Shown piece by piece: positions 36,252 to 45,027 of a stretch of DNA of 64,000 nt (position 1 is its first letter; the number at the start of each line of letters is the position of its first letter). The DNA lies in NCBI GenBank assembly GCA_022763485.1, contig JALEGX010000026.1, positions 1 to 64,000 of the forward strand, written 5' to 3'. This DNA is from Paracoccaceae bacterium (GTDB lineage Bacteria; Pseudomonadota; Alphaproteobacteria; Rhodobacterales; Rhodobacteraceae). The position numbers and the translations under genes were made by a program. Below the pieces are notes generated by a model that worked only from the letters and a program-made list of their open reading frames with translations, did not search any database and was not told the origin of the DNA.

Positions 36252-37259
36252 ATGAGCAGGACACGAAATATGCTGCAAAGAATTGCGGCGGTCTGTGCTG
36301 GTGTCTGGATGTTGGGGCTGGCCCCCGTTGTCCAGGCGCAGCCGCTGGAGACCCCGGTGGTCGCACAGGCGCGAAAAGCCCCCGAAGATGAGCGCACCAC
36401 ACATGCCGAAGGCCGCAAGCGCATCGGTTATGGGTGGATTCTGTCCAACGACCTGATCGGCGATGGCAAGGACCGCTGGCGCTCGGGCTCGGTCGCAAGC
36501 TCTCGCATCTATGGGCATGACTGGTCCGGTGTGCGCCCGGCGCGGTTCGGTGACCTGCTGGAAATCCGCTTTCAGGGGCAGATCATCACGCCCGAGCGCC
36601 TGTCGGCGGTGAATCCGGCGGACCGGCCCTGGGCCGGGGCTTTGTCGCTTGGGCTGCACAGCCACGCTCAGATCCGTGGCTTTGACCTGTCCATCGGTGG
36701 GGATCTTGTGTTCATCGGTCCGCAGACCGGCCTTGATTCCTTTCAGGACAGCCTTCACGACCTTGTCGGCGCACCGCGCCCTCGGGCCGCCGTCCTGGCG
36801 CGCCAGATTGCGGACACCGTGCGCCCCACCGCGGTGGCCGAAATCGCCCGCAGCTACAGCCTGTCAGACAGCGCATCGCTGCGCCCCTTTGCCGAACTGC
36901 GGGCAGGGGATGAGACCTTGGCCCGCATCGGGGCCGATCTGGTCTTTGGAAGCGCGGGGGCAGGGGAGCTGTTGGTGCGCGAAGCCGTCACCGGCCAGCG
37001 CTATCGCGCGATTGCCAAGCCGGGCAGCGGTCTGAGCTTTTCGATGGGCGGGGATATCGCCCATGTTGACAGCAGCGTCTATCTGCCGGCGGGATCGGCA
37101 ACGCCTGCGCGTGACACGCGCAGCCGGGTGCGGGCCGGCCTGCATTGGCAGGGGACGGCGACCACCGCCTTCTACGGGCTGACCTATCTGGGCGAGGAGT
37201 TCTCGGGCCAGCGGGAAGGGCAGTTGACAGGGTCGCTGCAGTTCCAGGTGAGGTTTTAA
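36252..37259 (+). CDS. LpxR-like lipid A 3'-O-deacylase (DUF2219 family)
   Basis: A 335-residue outer-membrane beta-barrel candidate with signal peptide (hydrophobic segment to PVVQAQ). Characteristic features are SNDLIGDGKDRWRSGS near residue 58, which holds the Asn-Asp catalytic pair of LpxR, FIGPQTGLDSFQDSLHDLVG near 155, and a final aromatic residue (FQVRF) typical of barrel insertion. It would remove the 3' acyloxyacyl group from lipid A. ATG 36270 is a possible alternative start, with AGGAC upstream. Confidence 0.8.
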   Translation: MSRTRNMLQRIAAVCAGVWMLGLAPVVQAQPLETPVVAQARKAPEDERTTHAEGRKRIGYGWILSNDLIGDGKDRWRSGSVASSRIYGHDWSGVRPARFGDLLEIRFQGQIITPERLSAVNPADRPWAGALSLGLHSHAQIRGFDLSIGGDLVFIGPQTGLDSFQDSLHDLVGAPRPRAAVLARQIADTVRPTAVAEIARSYSLSDSASLRPFAELRAGDETLARIGADLVFGSAGAGELLVREAVTGQRYRAIAKPGSGLSFSMGGDIAHVDSSVYLPAGSATPARDTRSRVRAGLHWQGTATTAFYGLTYLGEEFSGQREGQLTGSLQFQVRF

Positions 37260-37313
37260 GAACACGCAACAAGCGGATGAAAACAAAAGCCTTCCGTTCG
37301 CGAATCACTTCTG

Positions 37314-37328
37314 TTAATTTGCCTTTAA
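37314..37328. promoter_or_regulatory. TTAA-N7-TTAA box, candidate CtrA site upstream of the Hint gene
   Basis: TTAA at 37314-37317 and TTAA at 37325-37328 are seven bases apart, in an AT-rich leader that ends at the ATG 37359. It has the same structure as the box at 36141-36155 upstream of the preceding gene. Confidence 0.45.
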
Positions 37329-37358
37329 TAAAAAAACACAAGGCAGGCATACGGGCAG

Positions 37359-38426
37359 ATGAAAACGGGCTTTCGTGGCACGTTTGTCATTTCCTGGTCG
37401 CAGACGGACGTGGATGGCTTGAACTCCGCGCCGATTGAAACCCTCGAAGTAGGGGCAGCGTGGTCATGGCACGGCGAAGCGGTGCGTGTGGATGGCCCGA
37501 CAGAGCTGCTGCGGCTGGATCAGGCAAACGGAGAGGCAGAGCTTCGCCGTCGCGCCGCACGTACAGTGCGGCGATTGGTTGGGGCAGCGGTGCAGAATCG
37601 CACCGACATCGATTCAATCGAAGTGGATGAGCCGTTGATGGACCGCAGTTTCGTGGTCACCAACGGCACACAAAGCTACACGGTCACGGTGATTGAGGTC
37701 GGTCCGGGCCAGAAACCCTTGCTGATGTTTCTGGATGATCTGCCGCCCAAGGGCGTTGACCTGTGGGTGGTGCATCACACCTTGAGCAGCCTGGCGGATC
37801 CGTCCTCGCGCCCAATGGATGGTGGGGTCATCTGTTTTACCCCCGGCACACGGATTTCCACACCTGATGGCCCGCGACAGGTTCAGGACCTGCGCGAGGG
37901 CGACAAGATCCAGACCCGCGACAACGGTGCCAAAGAGATCCTGTGGATCGGCGCGCGCCGGATGACCGGGGCACGGCTGTTCGTGATGCCCAAGCTGCGC
38001 CCGGTGCGCATCCGGGTGGGGGCTCTGGGAATCGGACGTCCCGAGGAAGAACTGCTGGTGTCCCCCGAACACAGGATGCTGCTGCGTGGCGCTCCGGCTC
38101 AGGCGCTGTTCAACACGCCCGAGGTGCTGGTGCCTGCGCGGGATCTGGTCAACGGGTCCACGGTTGTGACCGACCTGTCGGTGCGTGAAGTCACCTATAT
38201 TCACCTGCTGCTGGAAGATCATCAGATCCTCTGGGCCAACGGGGTCGAAACGGAGAGCTTCCATCCGGCCAATGCGGCGATGTCGTCGCTGGATGATACG
38301 GATCGCAAGCGGTTGCTGCGGATGCTGCCGGGAATCGATCAGGACCCGCACAAATATGGCGACTACGCGCGCCGCAACCTCAGCCCGTCCGAGGCTGCGA
38401 TCCTGATGCATGAGCTGGCCGCCTGA
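37359..38426 (+). CDS. Hint-domain protein (Hint_2 type)
   Basis: A 355-residue protein. A C-terminal Hint (hedgehog/intein) domain starts at Cys159 (ICFTPGTRISTPDGPRQVQD) and continues to a histidine-containing segment (SPEHRMLLRG) near residue 233. About 158 residues of unrecognised sequence precede it. Such proteins are frequent in marine Rhodobacteraceae, where Hint domains sit in secreted or adhesin-like proteins. No signal peptide is visible, and the usual C-terminal His-Asn splice junction is absent, so full protein splicing is unlikely. Confidence 0.82.
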   Translation: MKTGFRGTFVISWSQTDVDGLNSAPIETLEVGAAWSWHGEAVRVDGPTELLRLDQANGEAELRRRAARTVRRLVGAAVQNRTDIDSIEVDEPLMDRSFVVTNGTQSYTVTVIEVGPGQKPLLMFLDDLPPKGVDLWVVHHTLSSLADPSSRPMDGGVICFTPGTRISTPDGPRQVQDLREGDKIQTRDNGAKEILWIGARRMTGARLFVMPKLRPVRIRVGALGIGRPEEELLVSPEHRMLLRGAPAQALFNTPEVLVPARDLVNGSTVVTDLSVREVTYIHLLLEDHQILWANGVETESFHPANAAMSSLDDTDRKRLLRMLPGIDQDPHKYGDYARRNLSPSEAAILMHELAA

Positions 38427-38536
38427 CGCGGCCACCTTGCCTTTGCCAGCAAAAATCTGAAACAAGGCATTGGCCCGACCCATAGGGTCAGGTCCGGCCG
38501 ATTTCTTTGCTGATCGTGCTTCCGGCCGCCTTGGGG

Positions 38537-38564
38537 TTGACACCCGCACGGGCTGGTGTATACG
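38537..38564 (+). promoter_or_regulatory. rpsD promoter
   Basis: TTGACA (38537-38542) and TATACG (38559-38564) with a 16-base spacer. It lies 120 bases before the rpsD start, leaving a leader of about 115 bases. Both hexamers are close to consensus. Confidence 0.7.
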
Positions 38565-38684
38565 CGCGGCTTCATTGGTGTTGGTGGCTCCCGCAAGGGA
38601 ACGCCTGTCATGGGGAAACCCAAGAGGACAACGCCCTTCATAGCAGCCCCACCGGGCCGCGACCACAACTGAAGGAGATCAGCC

Positions 38685-39305
38685 GTGACCAAACGCACGT
38701 CTGCCAAGTACAAAATCGACCGCCGCATGGGCGAAAACATCTGGGGCCGTCCGAAGTCCCCGGTCAACCGTCGCGAATATGGCCCCGGCCAGCACGGTCA
38801 GCGCCGCAAGGGCAAACTGTCCGACTTCGGTATCCAGCTGCGCGCCAAGCAGAAGCTGAAAGGCTACTACGGCGACCTGACCGAAAAGCAGTTCCGCCGC
38901 ATCTACGGTGAAGCCGAGCGTGTCAAAGGCGACACCGGTGAAAACCTGATCGGTCTGCTGGAGCGCCGCCTGGACGCTGTTGTCTACCGCGCCAAGTTCG
39001 TTCCGACCGTCTTCGCGGCCCGTCAGTTCGTGAACCACGGCCACGTTCTGGTCAACGGCAAGCGCGTGAACATCCCCTCCTACCGCGTCAAAGAAGGCGA
39101 CGTGATCGAGGTGCGTGATCGTTCCAAGCAGCTGGCAGTTGTTCTGGAAGCTGTTTCCCTGGCCGAGCGTGATGTTCCGGATTACATCGAAGCCGACCAC
39201 TCCAAGATGACCGCAACCTTCGTTCGCGCCCCCGGCCTGAGCGACGTGCCGTACCCGGTTCAGATGGAACCGAACCTGGTGGTCGAATTCTACGCGAAGA
39301 ACTAA
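38685..39305 (+). CDS. rpsD: 30S ribosomal protein S4
   Basis: A 206-residue primary 16S rRNA-binding protein. The N-terminus ([20 protein letters not shown]) and S4 RNA-binding domain ([20 protein letters not shown], then [14 protein letters not shown]) are clear. The start is GTG 38685 with GAAGGAGATCAGCC upstream. It stands alone, not within an alpha operon, which is normal for this group. Confidence 0.98.
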   Translation: MTKRTSAKYKIDRRMGENIWGRPKSPVNRREYGPGQHGQRRKGKLSDFGIQLRAKQKLKGYYGDLTEKQFRRIYGEAERVKGDTGENLIGLLERRLDAVVYRAKFVPTVFAARQFVNHGHVLVNGKRVNIPSYRVKEGDVIEVRDRSKQLAVVLEAVSLAERDVPDYIEADHSKMTATFVRAPGLSDVPYPVQMEPNLVVEFYAKN

Positions 39306-39330
39306 TCTTCGCCCTCCACGGAATTCTGCA

Positions 39331-39366
39331 AAGCCGCTCCTTCGGGGGCGGCTTTCTTCGTTTTTG
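39331..39366 (+). terminator. Intrinsic terminator of rpsD
   Basis: AAAGCCGCTCC pairs with GGGGCGGCTTT (one wobble) around a TTCG loop, an 11-bp stem, then CTTCGTTTTT. It begins 25 bases after the rpsD stop. Confidence 0.9.
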
Positions 39367-39488
39367 GGCGCCGCGTCCGATACCACAGTTTTCTCTTTGG
39401 CCTGTGCCGTTTTGCGGTACAGTCCTCTCAGGTCCGCGTCGGTCCGAAACGACCGGCGCTTCAGTATGTTCAAGAGAGGGGTGTTTCG

Positions 39489-40061
39489 ATGCGTTTGGCG
39501 AAAATAGCGGCGACTGTCGCAATTGGTGTGATCTGGTCGGCAGCCCTGCACGCCGCCCCCATCAAGCTGAAGCCCGCCAATCCGCAGCCCAGCAACCCCA
39601 AGCCGGGGCTTTCGGTGCGCTATGCCTATCCGGAGGACGTCAAGAATCTTGTCGACGCCAGCGCAGCCCTGAAACAGAAATCAAAAGCAGGGCGTCCTTT
39701 GGCAGGGCTGGACCACCGTGACACCAATGAGGGCCAGAAAACCCTGACCTCGGATCGTGCGATGCATGTGGTGGCGCGGATCACCGGCTATGTGCGCTTC
39801 AATGCCCCCGGGACCTATTCCATCGATTTTCTGAGCAACGACGGGGTCCGGGCCAAGATCAATGGCAAGGTTGTTGCCGAGTTCAACGGCCGCCAGCCCT
39901 GTGAGCCGACCTTCGGGTCCGAGGTCGAGGTGCCCTCGGCCGGTTGGTACGATCTGGATGTGCTCTATTTCCAGCGGCTTGGCTCGGCCTGTCTGCATAT
40001 GCGCTCGGCCCCGGCGGGCAAGTCCCCCAAGTGGATGCCAAACAGCGCTTTCGGTCACTGA
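39489..40061 (+). CDS. Exported PA14-like domain protein
   Basis: A 190-residue protein with an N-terminal signal peptide ending near LHAAP (residue 24) and a PA14-like beta domain from about residue 90 (VRFNAPGTYSIDFLSNDGVR, KINGKVVAEFNG, AGWYDLDVLYFQRLGSACLHM). PA14 domains bind carbohydrates or other ligands. Two Cys (near 140 and 175) may form a disulfide in the periplasm. It ends three bases from the stop of the convergent regulator gene. Confidence 0.75.
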   Translation: MRLAKIAATVAIGVIWSAALHAAPIKLKPANPQPSNPKPGLSVRYAYPEDVKNLVDASAALKQKSKAGRPLAGLDHRDTNEGQKTLTSDRAMHVVARITGYVRFNAPGTYSIDFLSNDGVRAKINGKVVAEFNGRQPCEPTFGSEVEVPSAGWYDLDVLYFQRLGSACLHMRSAPAGKSPKWMPNSAFGH

Positions 40062-40063
40062 AC

Positions 40064-40513
40064 TCAGATCGGCAGCGGACGCGATTCGGCGATTGTCTCC
40101 ATCGCGAAATAGGACGTGACGCTGTCCAGCTCTACGCCTTCGATCAGCCGCTGATAGACCTTGTCATAGCTGGCCATGTCTTCGGTCACGACCTTCAGTT
40201 GATAGTCGTAATCCCCGCCGATGCGGTGAAAATCGATCACTTCGGGAATGGTCAGCACATGGCGGCGAAACGCCTTCAGCCAGTCGGCGGAATGATGGCG
40301 TGTGCGCAACATCACGAACACCACCAGTTTCAACCCCAGGCTTTCGCGATCCACCACGGCCGTGGTGCCTTTCAGGATGTTTCGCTCATGCAGGGCGCGC
40401 AGTCGGCGCCAGCAGGCGTTCTGCGACAGGCCAACTCGATCTGCCAGCTCCCGTTGTGACAGGCTGCCATCCCGTTGCAGAACGTCCAGAATCTTTAGGT
40501 CAATCTGATCCAT
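40064..40513 (-). CDS. Lrp/AsnC-family transcriptional regulator
   Basis: A 149-residue regulator with a winged helix-turn-helix (LSQRELADRVGLSQNACWRRL, residues 18-38) and a C-terminal AsnC/RAM sensor domain (HRIGGDYDYQLKVVTEDMASYDKV) that binds amino acids. It is divergent from a class V aminotransferase gene, and the shared 118-base interval holds a perfect 18-bp palindrome, so it probably controls both. ATG 40513 is the usual family start; the frame extends upstream but without family sequence. Confidence 0.92.
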   Translation of the reverse strand: MDQIDLKILDVLQRDGSLSQRELADRVGLSQNACWRRLRALHERNILKGTTAVVDRESLGLKLVVFVMLRTRHHSADWLKAFRRHVLTIPEVIDFHRIGGDYDYQLKVVTEDMASYDKVYQRLIEGVELDSVTSYFAMETIAESRPLPI

Positions 40514-40527
40514 GTTTTGGCTCCAAC

Positions 40528-40545
40528 ATCTATCATGTGATAGAT
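40528..40545. promoter_or_regulatory. Perfect palindrome, candidate Lrp-type operator
   Basis: ATCTATCATGTGATAGAT has 8-bp arms around TG, located 15 bases upstream of the Lrp-type regulator ATG and 87 bases before the divergent aminotransferase gene. Its place and symmetry fit autoregulation and control of the neighbour. Confidence 0.55.
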
Positions 40546-40631
40546 AGATTGGCGAATTCTCGCAAAAAATGGGTAAGTTTACCATCCTGATTTCGCGCAT
40601 TCTGTTGGAAGGAACCAAGGAGGGCGCGCAT

Positions 40632-42053
40632 ATGACACTGGCAGGCTTCAAGACAAAGCTGCGGGACCTTACATTTGAACAGCTGCAAAACAGCGTGATT
40701 GGCGAAGGGCAGCAGATACCGGGACTGAACGGTCCCGTCCCTCTGGTCTATGCGGACTACGTTGCCTCCGGCCGGGCAATGCAGGTGGTCGAGGAGTTCA
40801 TTCTGACCCAGGTGCTGCCCTTTTATGCCAACAGCCATACCGAGGCCTCCTATTGCGGTTCCTTCATGACCCGCCTGCGCCGGGATGCGCGGTCCGAGAT
40901 CGCAAGGTTGGTGGGGGCGAAGGCCCGCGATGCGGTCGTTTTCACGGGGTCCGGTGCAACGGCAGGGTTGAACCGTCTGGTCAGCCTGCTGGGCGTCTCA
41001 GAGGCGGAGCAGGCGGTTGTGCTGATCGGCCCCTATGAGCACCATTCCAATATCCTGCCGTGGCGGGAAAGCGGCGCACAGGTCGTTGAAATCCCCGAAG
41101 CGCCTGAGGGCGGCGTCGATCTGGCGGCGCTGGAGCACACGCTGCGGGCCAATGCGGGGGCGGATCTGATCATCGGCAGCTTCTCTGCCGCCTCCAACGT
41201 GACGGGCATTCTGACCGATCCGGATCCCGTGACCCGGCTGCTGCACGCCCACGGCGCGCTTGCGGTTTGGGACTATGCCGGGGCGGGGCCCTATCTGCCC
41301 ATCGACATGGGCGCGAATGGGGCCGAACCCAAGGATGCGGTTGTCGTGTCCCCGCACAAGTTTCCGGGCGGGCCCGGCGCGTCAGGGGTGCTGGTGGTGA
41401 ATGCCGATTGTGTGCGCCGTGACCGGCCCAGCTGGCCGGGTGGCGGCACCGTCAGCTTTGTGTCCCCCTGGCGGCACGCCTATTCCGATGATCTGGCCAC
41501 CCGCGAAGAGGCGGGCACCCCGAATGTGATCGGCGATATCCGGGCGGCGCTGGCCTTTCTGGTGAAAGAGGCCGTCGGTCAGCAACGGATCGAAGCGCGC
41601 GAACATGCGTTTGCCCGGAGGGCCTGGGCGCAATGGGGGACGCATCCGCAGATTGAGGTGCTGGGACACCCGCAGGCCGCGCGTTTGCCGATCTTCTCGT
41701 TCAAGGTATCGGCCGCCGACGGGACACCGATCCATCAGCAATTGTTCACCCGGATGCTGAGTGATGTCTATGGCATTCAGGCGCGGGGCGGATGCGCCTG
41801 TGCGGGGCCCTACGCCCATCGCCTGCTGGGCATCGGCCAGGATGAATCCGAGACGCTGTTTCAGGAACTTGAGGCGGGCAAGGAGCTGAAAAAGCCGGGA
41901 TGGGTGCGGCTCAACTTCTCTTACCTCATGTCCGAAGACACCGTGCGCTACGTGCTGGACAGCGTTGCAGAGCTGGCAGAACGCGCGCCTGCGCTGATGG
42001 AATGCTACAGCGTCGACCCTGCAACGGCGCGGTTTCAGAGCAAGGCCGCCTGA
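40632..42053 (+). CDS. Class V aminotransferase-fold PLP enzyme (cysteine desulfurase/selenocysteine lyase-like)
   Basis: A 473-residue fold-type I PLP enzyme. ADYVASGRAM near residue 38, FTGSGATAGLNRL near 107 and VVSPHKFPGGPGASG near 240 are visible, the Lys in the last being the Schiff-base residue. A late GGCACAGPYAHRLLG could hold an active Cys. It resembles SufS/CsdA-type enzymes, but desulfurase activity is not shown. ATG 40632 follows CAAGGAGGGCGC. It faces the Lrp regulator gene. Confidence 0.85.
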   Translation: MTLAGFKTKLRDLTFEQLQNSVIGEGQQIPGLNGPVPLVYADYVASGRAMQVVEEFILTQVLPFYANSHTEASYCGSFMTRLRRDARSEIARLVGAKARDAVVFTGSGATAGLNRLVSLLGVSEAEQAVVLIGPYEHHSNILPWRESGAQVVEIPEAPEGGVDLAALEHTLRANAGADLIIGSFSAASNVTGILTDPDPVTRLLHAHGALAVWDYAGAGPYLPIDMGANGAEPKDAVVVSPHKFPGGPGASGVLVVNADCVRRDRPSWPGGGTVSFVSPWRHAYSDDLATREEAGTPNVIGDIRAALAFLVKEAVGQQRIEAREHAFARRAWAQWGTHPQIEVLGHPQAARLPIFSFKVSAADGTPIHQQLFTRMLSDVYGIQARGGCACAGPYAHRLLGIGQDESETLFQELEAGKELKKPGWVRLNFSYLMSEDTVRYVLDSVAELAERAPALMECYSVDPATARFQSKAA

Positions 42054-42149
42054 TCGCCCTGCGCGTCCAATCGTATCGCCTTGGTGGAAAAGCTGTTTCC
42101 CCCGGGGCGATTGCATCCTAGAAGGTTTCCGTTGAAGGAGCCTTTTGAG

Positions 42150-43235
42150 ATGACAAAGATCGTACCGCAGCCCGGAATCATGGAGATCGCCTTGTATCAG
42201 GGCGGGGCAGCGCATGTGGCCGGCGTGACCAATGTGGTCAAGCTGAGCTCGAACGAGAACCCCTTTGGCCCCAGCCCGCGTGCCGTGCAGGCAATGCAGG
42301 ACGCGGCTGCCCAAATGCATCGATATCCCAGCTCCGATCACGCCGCCCTGCGCCAGGCCATTGGCGAGGTGCATGATCTGGACCCCGAGCGCATCATCTG
42401 CGGCGCCGGAAGTGATGAGATCATTGCCTTTCTCTGTCAGTGTTTTGCCGGTCCGGGCGACGAAGTTCTCTATACCGAACATGGGTTTGCCATGTACCGG
42501 ATCAGTGCGCTGGCCGCCGGGGCGACCCCGGTTGAGGTCAAGGAGCGCGAGCGCGTCACCGATGTCGACGCGCTGCTGGCCGGGTGCACCGAGCGCACCA
42601 AGCTGGTGTTCATCGCCAACCCGAACAATCCGACGGGCACGATGATTTCCGAGGCCGAAGTCACCCGTCTGGCCGATGGGCTGCCCGAGGGGGCGCTGCT
42701 GGTTCTGGACGGCGCCTATGCCGAATACGTCGACGGGTTCGACGCGGGCAAGGCGCTGATCGAGGCGCGGGACAATGTGGTCATGACGCGCACCTTTTCC
42801 AAGATCTACGGTCTGGGCGGCGCGCGCATCGGCTATGGCTATGGGCCAAAGGCCATCGTTGACGTGCTCAACCGCGTGCGGGGGCCGTTCAACGTCTCTG
42901 TCACGGCGCTGGCCGGGGCCGAGGCTGCGGTGCGGGATACTGACTATCTGGACTATTGCCGGGTGGAGAACGCGAAATGGCGCAGCTGGCTGGCCGAAGC
43001 GCTGGCCGCGCTTGGCGTGCCGTCCGACACCTCCTGCACCAACTTCATCCTGGCGCGCTTTGCCGATCAGGCCGAAGCTGAAGCCTGTGATACCTTCCTG
43101 CAGGGCAGGGGGCTGATCACCCGGCGCGTGGCGGGCTACAATCTGCCCAACGCGCTGCGGATCACTATCGGGGATGAAGAGGCCTGTCGCCGCGTTGCGC
43201 AGGCGGTCAAAGATTTCAAGGACGGGGCCCAATGA
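42150..43235 (+). CDS. hisC: Histidinol-phosphate aminotransferase
   Basis: A 361-residue PLP enzyme of histidine synthesis that may also aminate aromatic keto acids. Key segments are [13 protein letters not shown] near residue 31, IVNNPNN-type IANPNNPTG near 155, and [18 protein letters not shown] with Lys near 217. ATG 42150 is preceded by TGAAGGAG at a longer than usual spacing. It overlaps the next gene by four bases; the pairing with prephenate dehydrogenase suggests a role in tyrosine/phenylalanine synthesis. Confidence 0.92.
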   Translation: MTKIVPQPGIMEIALYQGGAAHVAGVTNVVKLSSNENPFGPSPRAVQAMQDAAAQMHRYPSSDHAALRQAIGEVHDLDPERIICGAGSDEIIAFLCQCFAGPGDEVLYTEHGFAMYRISALAAGATPVEVKERERVTDVDALLAGCTERTKLVFIANPNNPTGTMISEAEVTRLADGLPEGALLVLDGAYAEYVDGFDAGKALIEARDNVVMTRTFSKIYGLGGARIGYGYGPKAIVDVLNRVRGPFNVSVTALAGAEAAVRDTDYLDYCRVENAKWRSWLAEALAALGVPSDTSCTNFILARFADQAEAEACDTFLQGRGLITRRVAGYNLPNALRITIGDEEACRRVAQAVKDFKDGAQ

Positions 43236-44155
43236 CACAACCAGTATACCAGCGTGTCGCGCTGATCGGTCTGGGGCTGATCGCGTCCTCCATGTTCTGG
43301 GCGATGAAGCGCGGAGGCCTTGCCGCCGAGGTCACAGGCTTCGCCCGCAGCGCCGAGACACGCGATACCGCGCGCCGTATCGGCCTGTGTGATCGTGTCT
43401 GCGACAGCGCGGCGGAGGCAGCCGAAGGGGCCGACCTTGTGGTGCTCTGTGTGCCGGTTGGCGCCATGGGCAAGGTGATGCAGGAAATCGGCCCGGTTCT
43501 GAAACCCGGTGCAACGGTGTCCGACGTGGGATCGGTCAAGCGGCACGTCATTGATGCCGTGTCGCCCCACATTCCTGAGGGCGTTCACTTCGTGCCAGCC
43601 CACCCGTTGGCAGGGACCGAGCATTCAGGCCCCGAGGCGGGGTTTGCCGAGCTCTACGACAATCGGTGGTGCCTGCTTGTGCCGACCCCCGATGCCGACC
43701 CGCAGGCCGTTGCCGACCTGCGCGCACTTTGGGAAGGCATGGGCGCCAATGTCGAGGAAATGGATGCCGATCACCACGATCTGGTGCTGGCCGTCACATC
43801 GCACGCGCCGCACCTGATCGCCTATACCATGGTGGGCGTTGCGGATGATTTGCGCCGTGTCACTGACAGTGAGGTGATCAAATATTCGGCCGCCGGTTTC
43901 CGGGACTTCACCCGGATCGCGGCCTCTGACCCGACCATGTGGCGCGATGTCTTCCTGACCAACAAGGATGCGACACTGGAGATTCTGGGCCGCTTCACCG
44001 AAGAGCTGTTTGCGCTTCAGCGGGCGATCCGGACGGGCGACGGCGACCAGCTGTTCGACTATTTCACCCGCACCCGAGCGATCCGTCGCGGCATTATCGA
44101 AGCCGGTCAGGATACGGCGGCGCCGAACTTTGGACGGGGGAACGGAAAGGCGTGA
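43232..44155 (+). CDS. Prephenate/arogenate dehydrogenase
   Basis: A 307-residue NAD(P)-dependent enzyme of tyrosine synthesis. The Rossmann motif GLGLIASS is at residues 13-20, with PVGAMG near 75, GSVKRHV near 97 and [12 protein letters not shown] near 118, the last holding the catalytic His. It overlaps hisC by four bases upstream and the extensin-like gene by four bases downstream, so the three are probably one operon. No ACT domain is present. Confidence 0.94.
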   Translation: MTQPVYQRVALIGLGLIASSMFWAMKRGGLAAEVTGFARSAETRDTARRIGLCDRVCDSAAEAAEGADLVVLCVPVGAMGKVMQEIGPVLKPGATVSDVGSVKRHVIDAVSPHIPEGVHFVPAHPLAGTEHSGPEAGFAELYDNRWCLLVPTPDADPQAVADLRALWEGMGANVEEMDADHHDLVLAVTSHAPHLIAYTMVGVADDLRRVTDSEVIKYSAAGFRDFTRIAASDPTMWRDVFLTNKDATLEILGRFTEELFALQRAIRTGDGDQLFDYFTRTRAIRRGIIEAGQDTAAPNFGRGNGKA

Positions 44156-45027
44156 TACGGGGGTACCTGCATATCCTTTTGATGATATGCGCCTTGGCCT
44201 GCGCCGCGCCAAGCGCGGCGGATGCGCCGCTCCAATCGTTGCGCCCACAGCTGCGCCCGTCCGAGAATGTGGCGCTGCTGACCGCCTTGCGAAACGCGCT
44301 GACCGCCCCGCCCGAGCGGCTGTCGGTGCGGCCGCGTCTGCGTCCGGTGTTGCAGGACGCCCCGATGGTGGCGGCCACCACGGCGTTGGTGTCGGTGTTC
44401 ATCTCGCCCGGCAGCGGGGTTGCGGCCTCGCTGCGCCCGGTGCCGCGTCCCGCCAAACTGGCCAAGCGGGCCGAACAGGAGCGCGCGCGCCCCAAACGCA
44501 GCCGCCGTGGATCGGTGTGCGGCGATCGTGATATCCGAGGCACCGAGGTTGGCCGTGTTCCCGGCAAGCTCAAGGGCTGCGGTGCCGCCAATGCGGTGCG
44601 CGTGACCGAAGTGTCCGGCGTCAAGCTCAGCCAGGCGGCGTTGCTGACCTGTGACACGGCTCAGGCGCTCAAATCCTGGGTGGACAACGGGGTCAAACCC
44701 GCCTTCCGCCGCTTGGGGCCCGTGGTTTCGATGCGGGTTGCTGCGCATTATTCGTGCCGGACCCGCAACAACCGTCCGGGTGCGAAGATTTCCGAGCATG
44801 GCAAGGCCAAGGCGATTGATATCTCTGCCTTCCATTTGGCCGATGGTGAGGTGGTGACGGTGCTGCACGGATGGCGCAAAAGCTCGACCCAGAAGATGCT
44901 GAGCAAGGCCCACTCCCGCGCCTGTGGAACCTTTGGCACGGTGCTGGGGCCGAAATCGGACCGGTATCACCAGGATCATTTCCACCTGGACACCGCGCGC
45001 CACCGGGGCGGCCCCTACTGCAAGTGA
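44152..45027 (+). CDS. Extensin-like C-terminal domain protein, exported
   Basis: A 291-residue protein. The GTG start at 44152 overlaps the preceding stop as GTGA. The N-terminal hydrophobic segment (ILLMICALACAAPSAADA) is a signal peptide, followed by an Arg/Pro-rich region. From about residue 118 an extensin-like domain is seen (CGDRDIRGTEVGRVPGKLKG, SEHGKAKAIDISAFHLADGE, ending HFHLDTARHRGGPYC). The HxxxxxxD and HxH-like residues suggest a D-Ala-D-Ala peptidase-like fold acting on peptidoglycan. Function is not proven. Confidence 0.82.
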   Translation: MIRGYLHILLMICALACAAPSAADAPLQSLRPQLRPSENVALLTALRNALTAPPERLSVRPRLRPVLQDAPMVAATTALVSVFISPGSGVAASLRPVPRPAKLAKRAEQERARPKRSRRGSVCGDRDIRGTEVGRVPGKLKGCGAANAVRVTEVSGVKLSQAALLTCDTAQALKSWVDNGVKPAFRRLGPVVSMRVAAHYSCRTRNNRPGAKISEHGKAKAIDISAFHLADGEVVTVLHGWRKSSTQKMLSKAHSRACGTFGTVLGPKSDRYHQDHFHLDTARHRGGPYCK

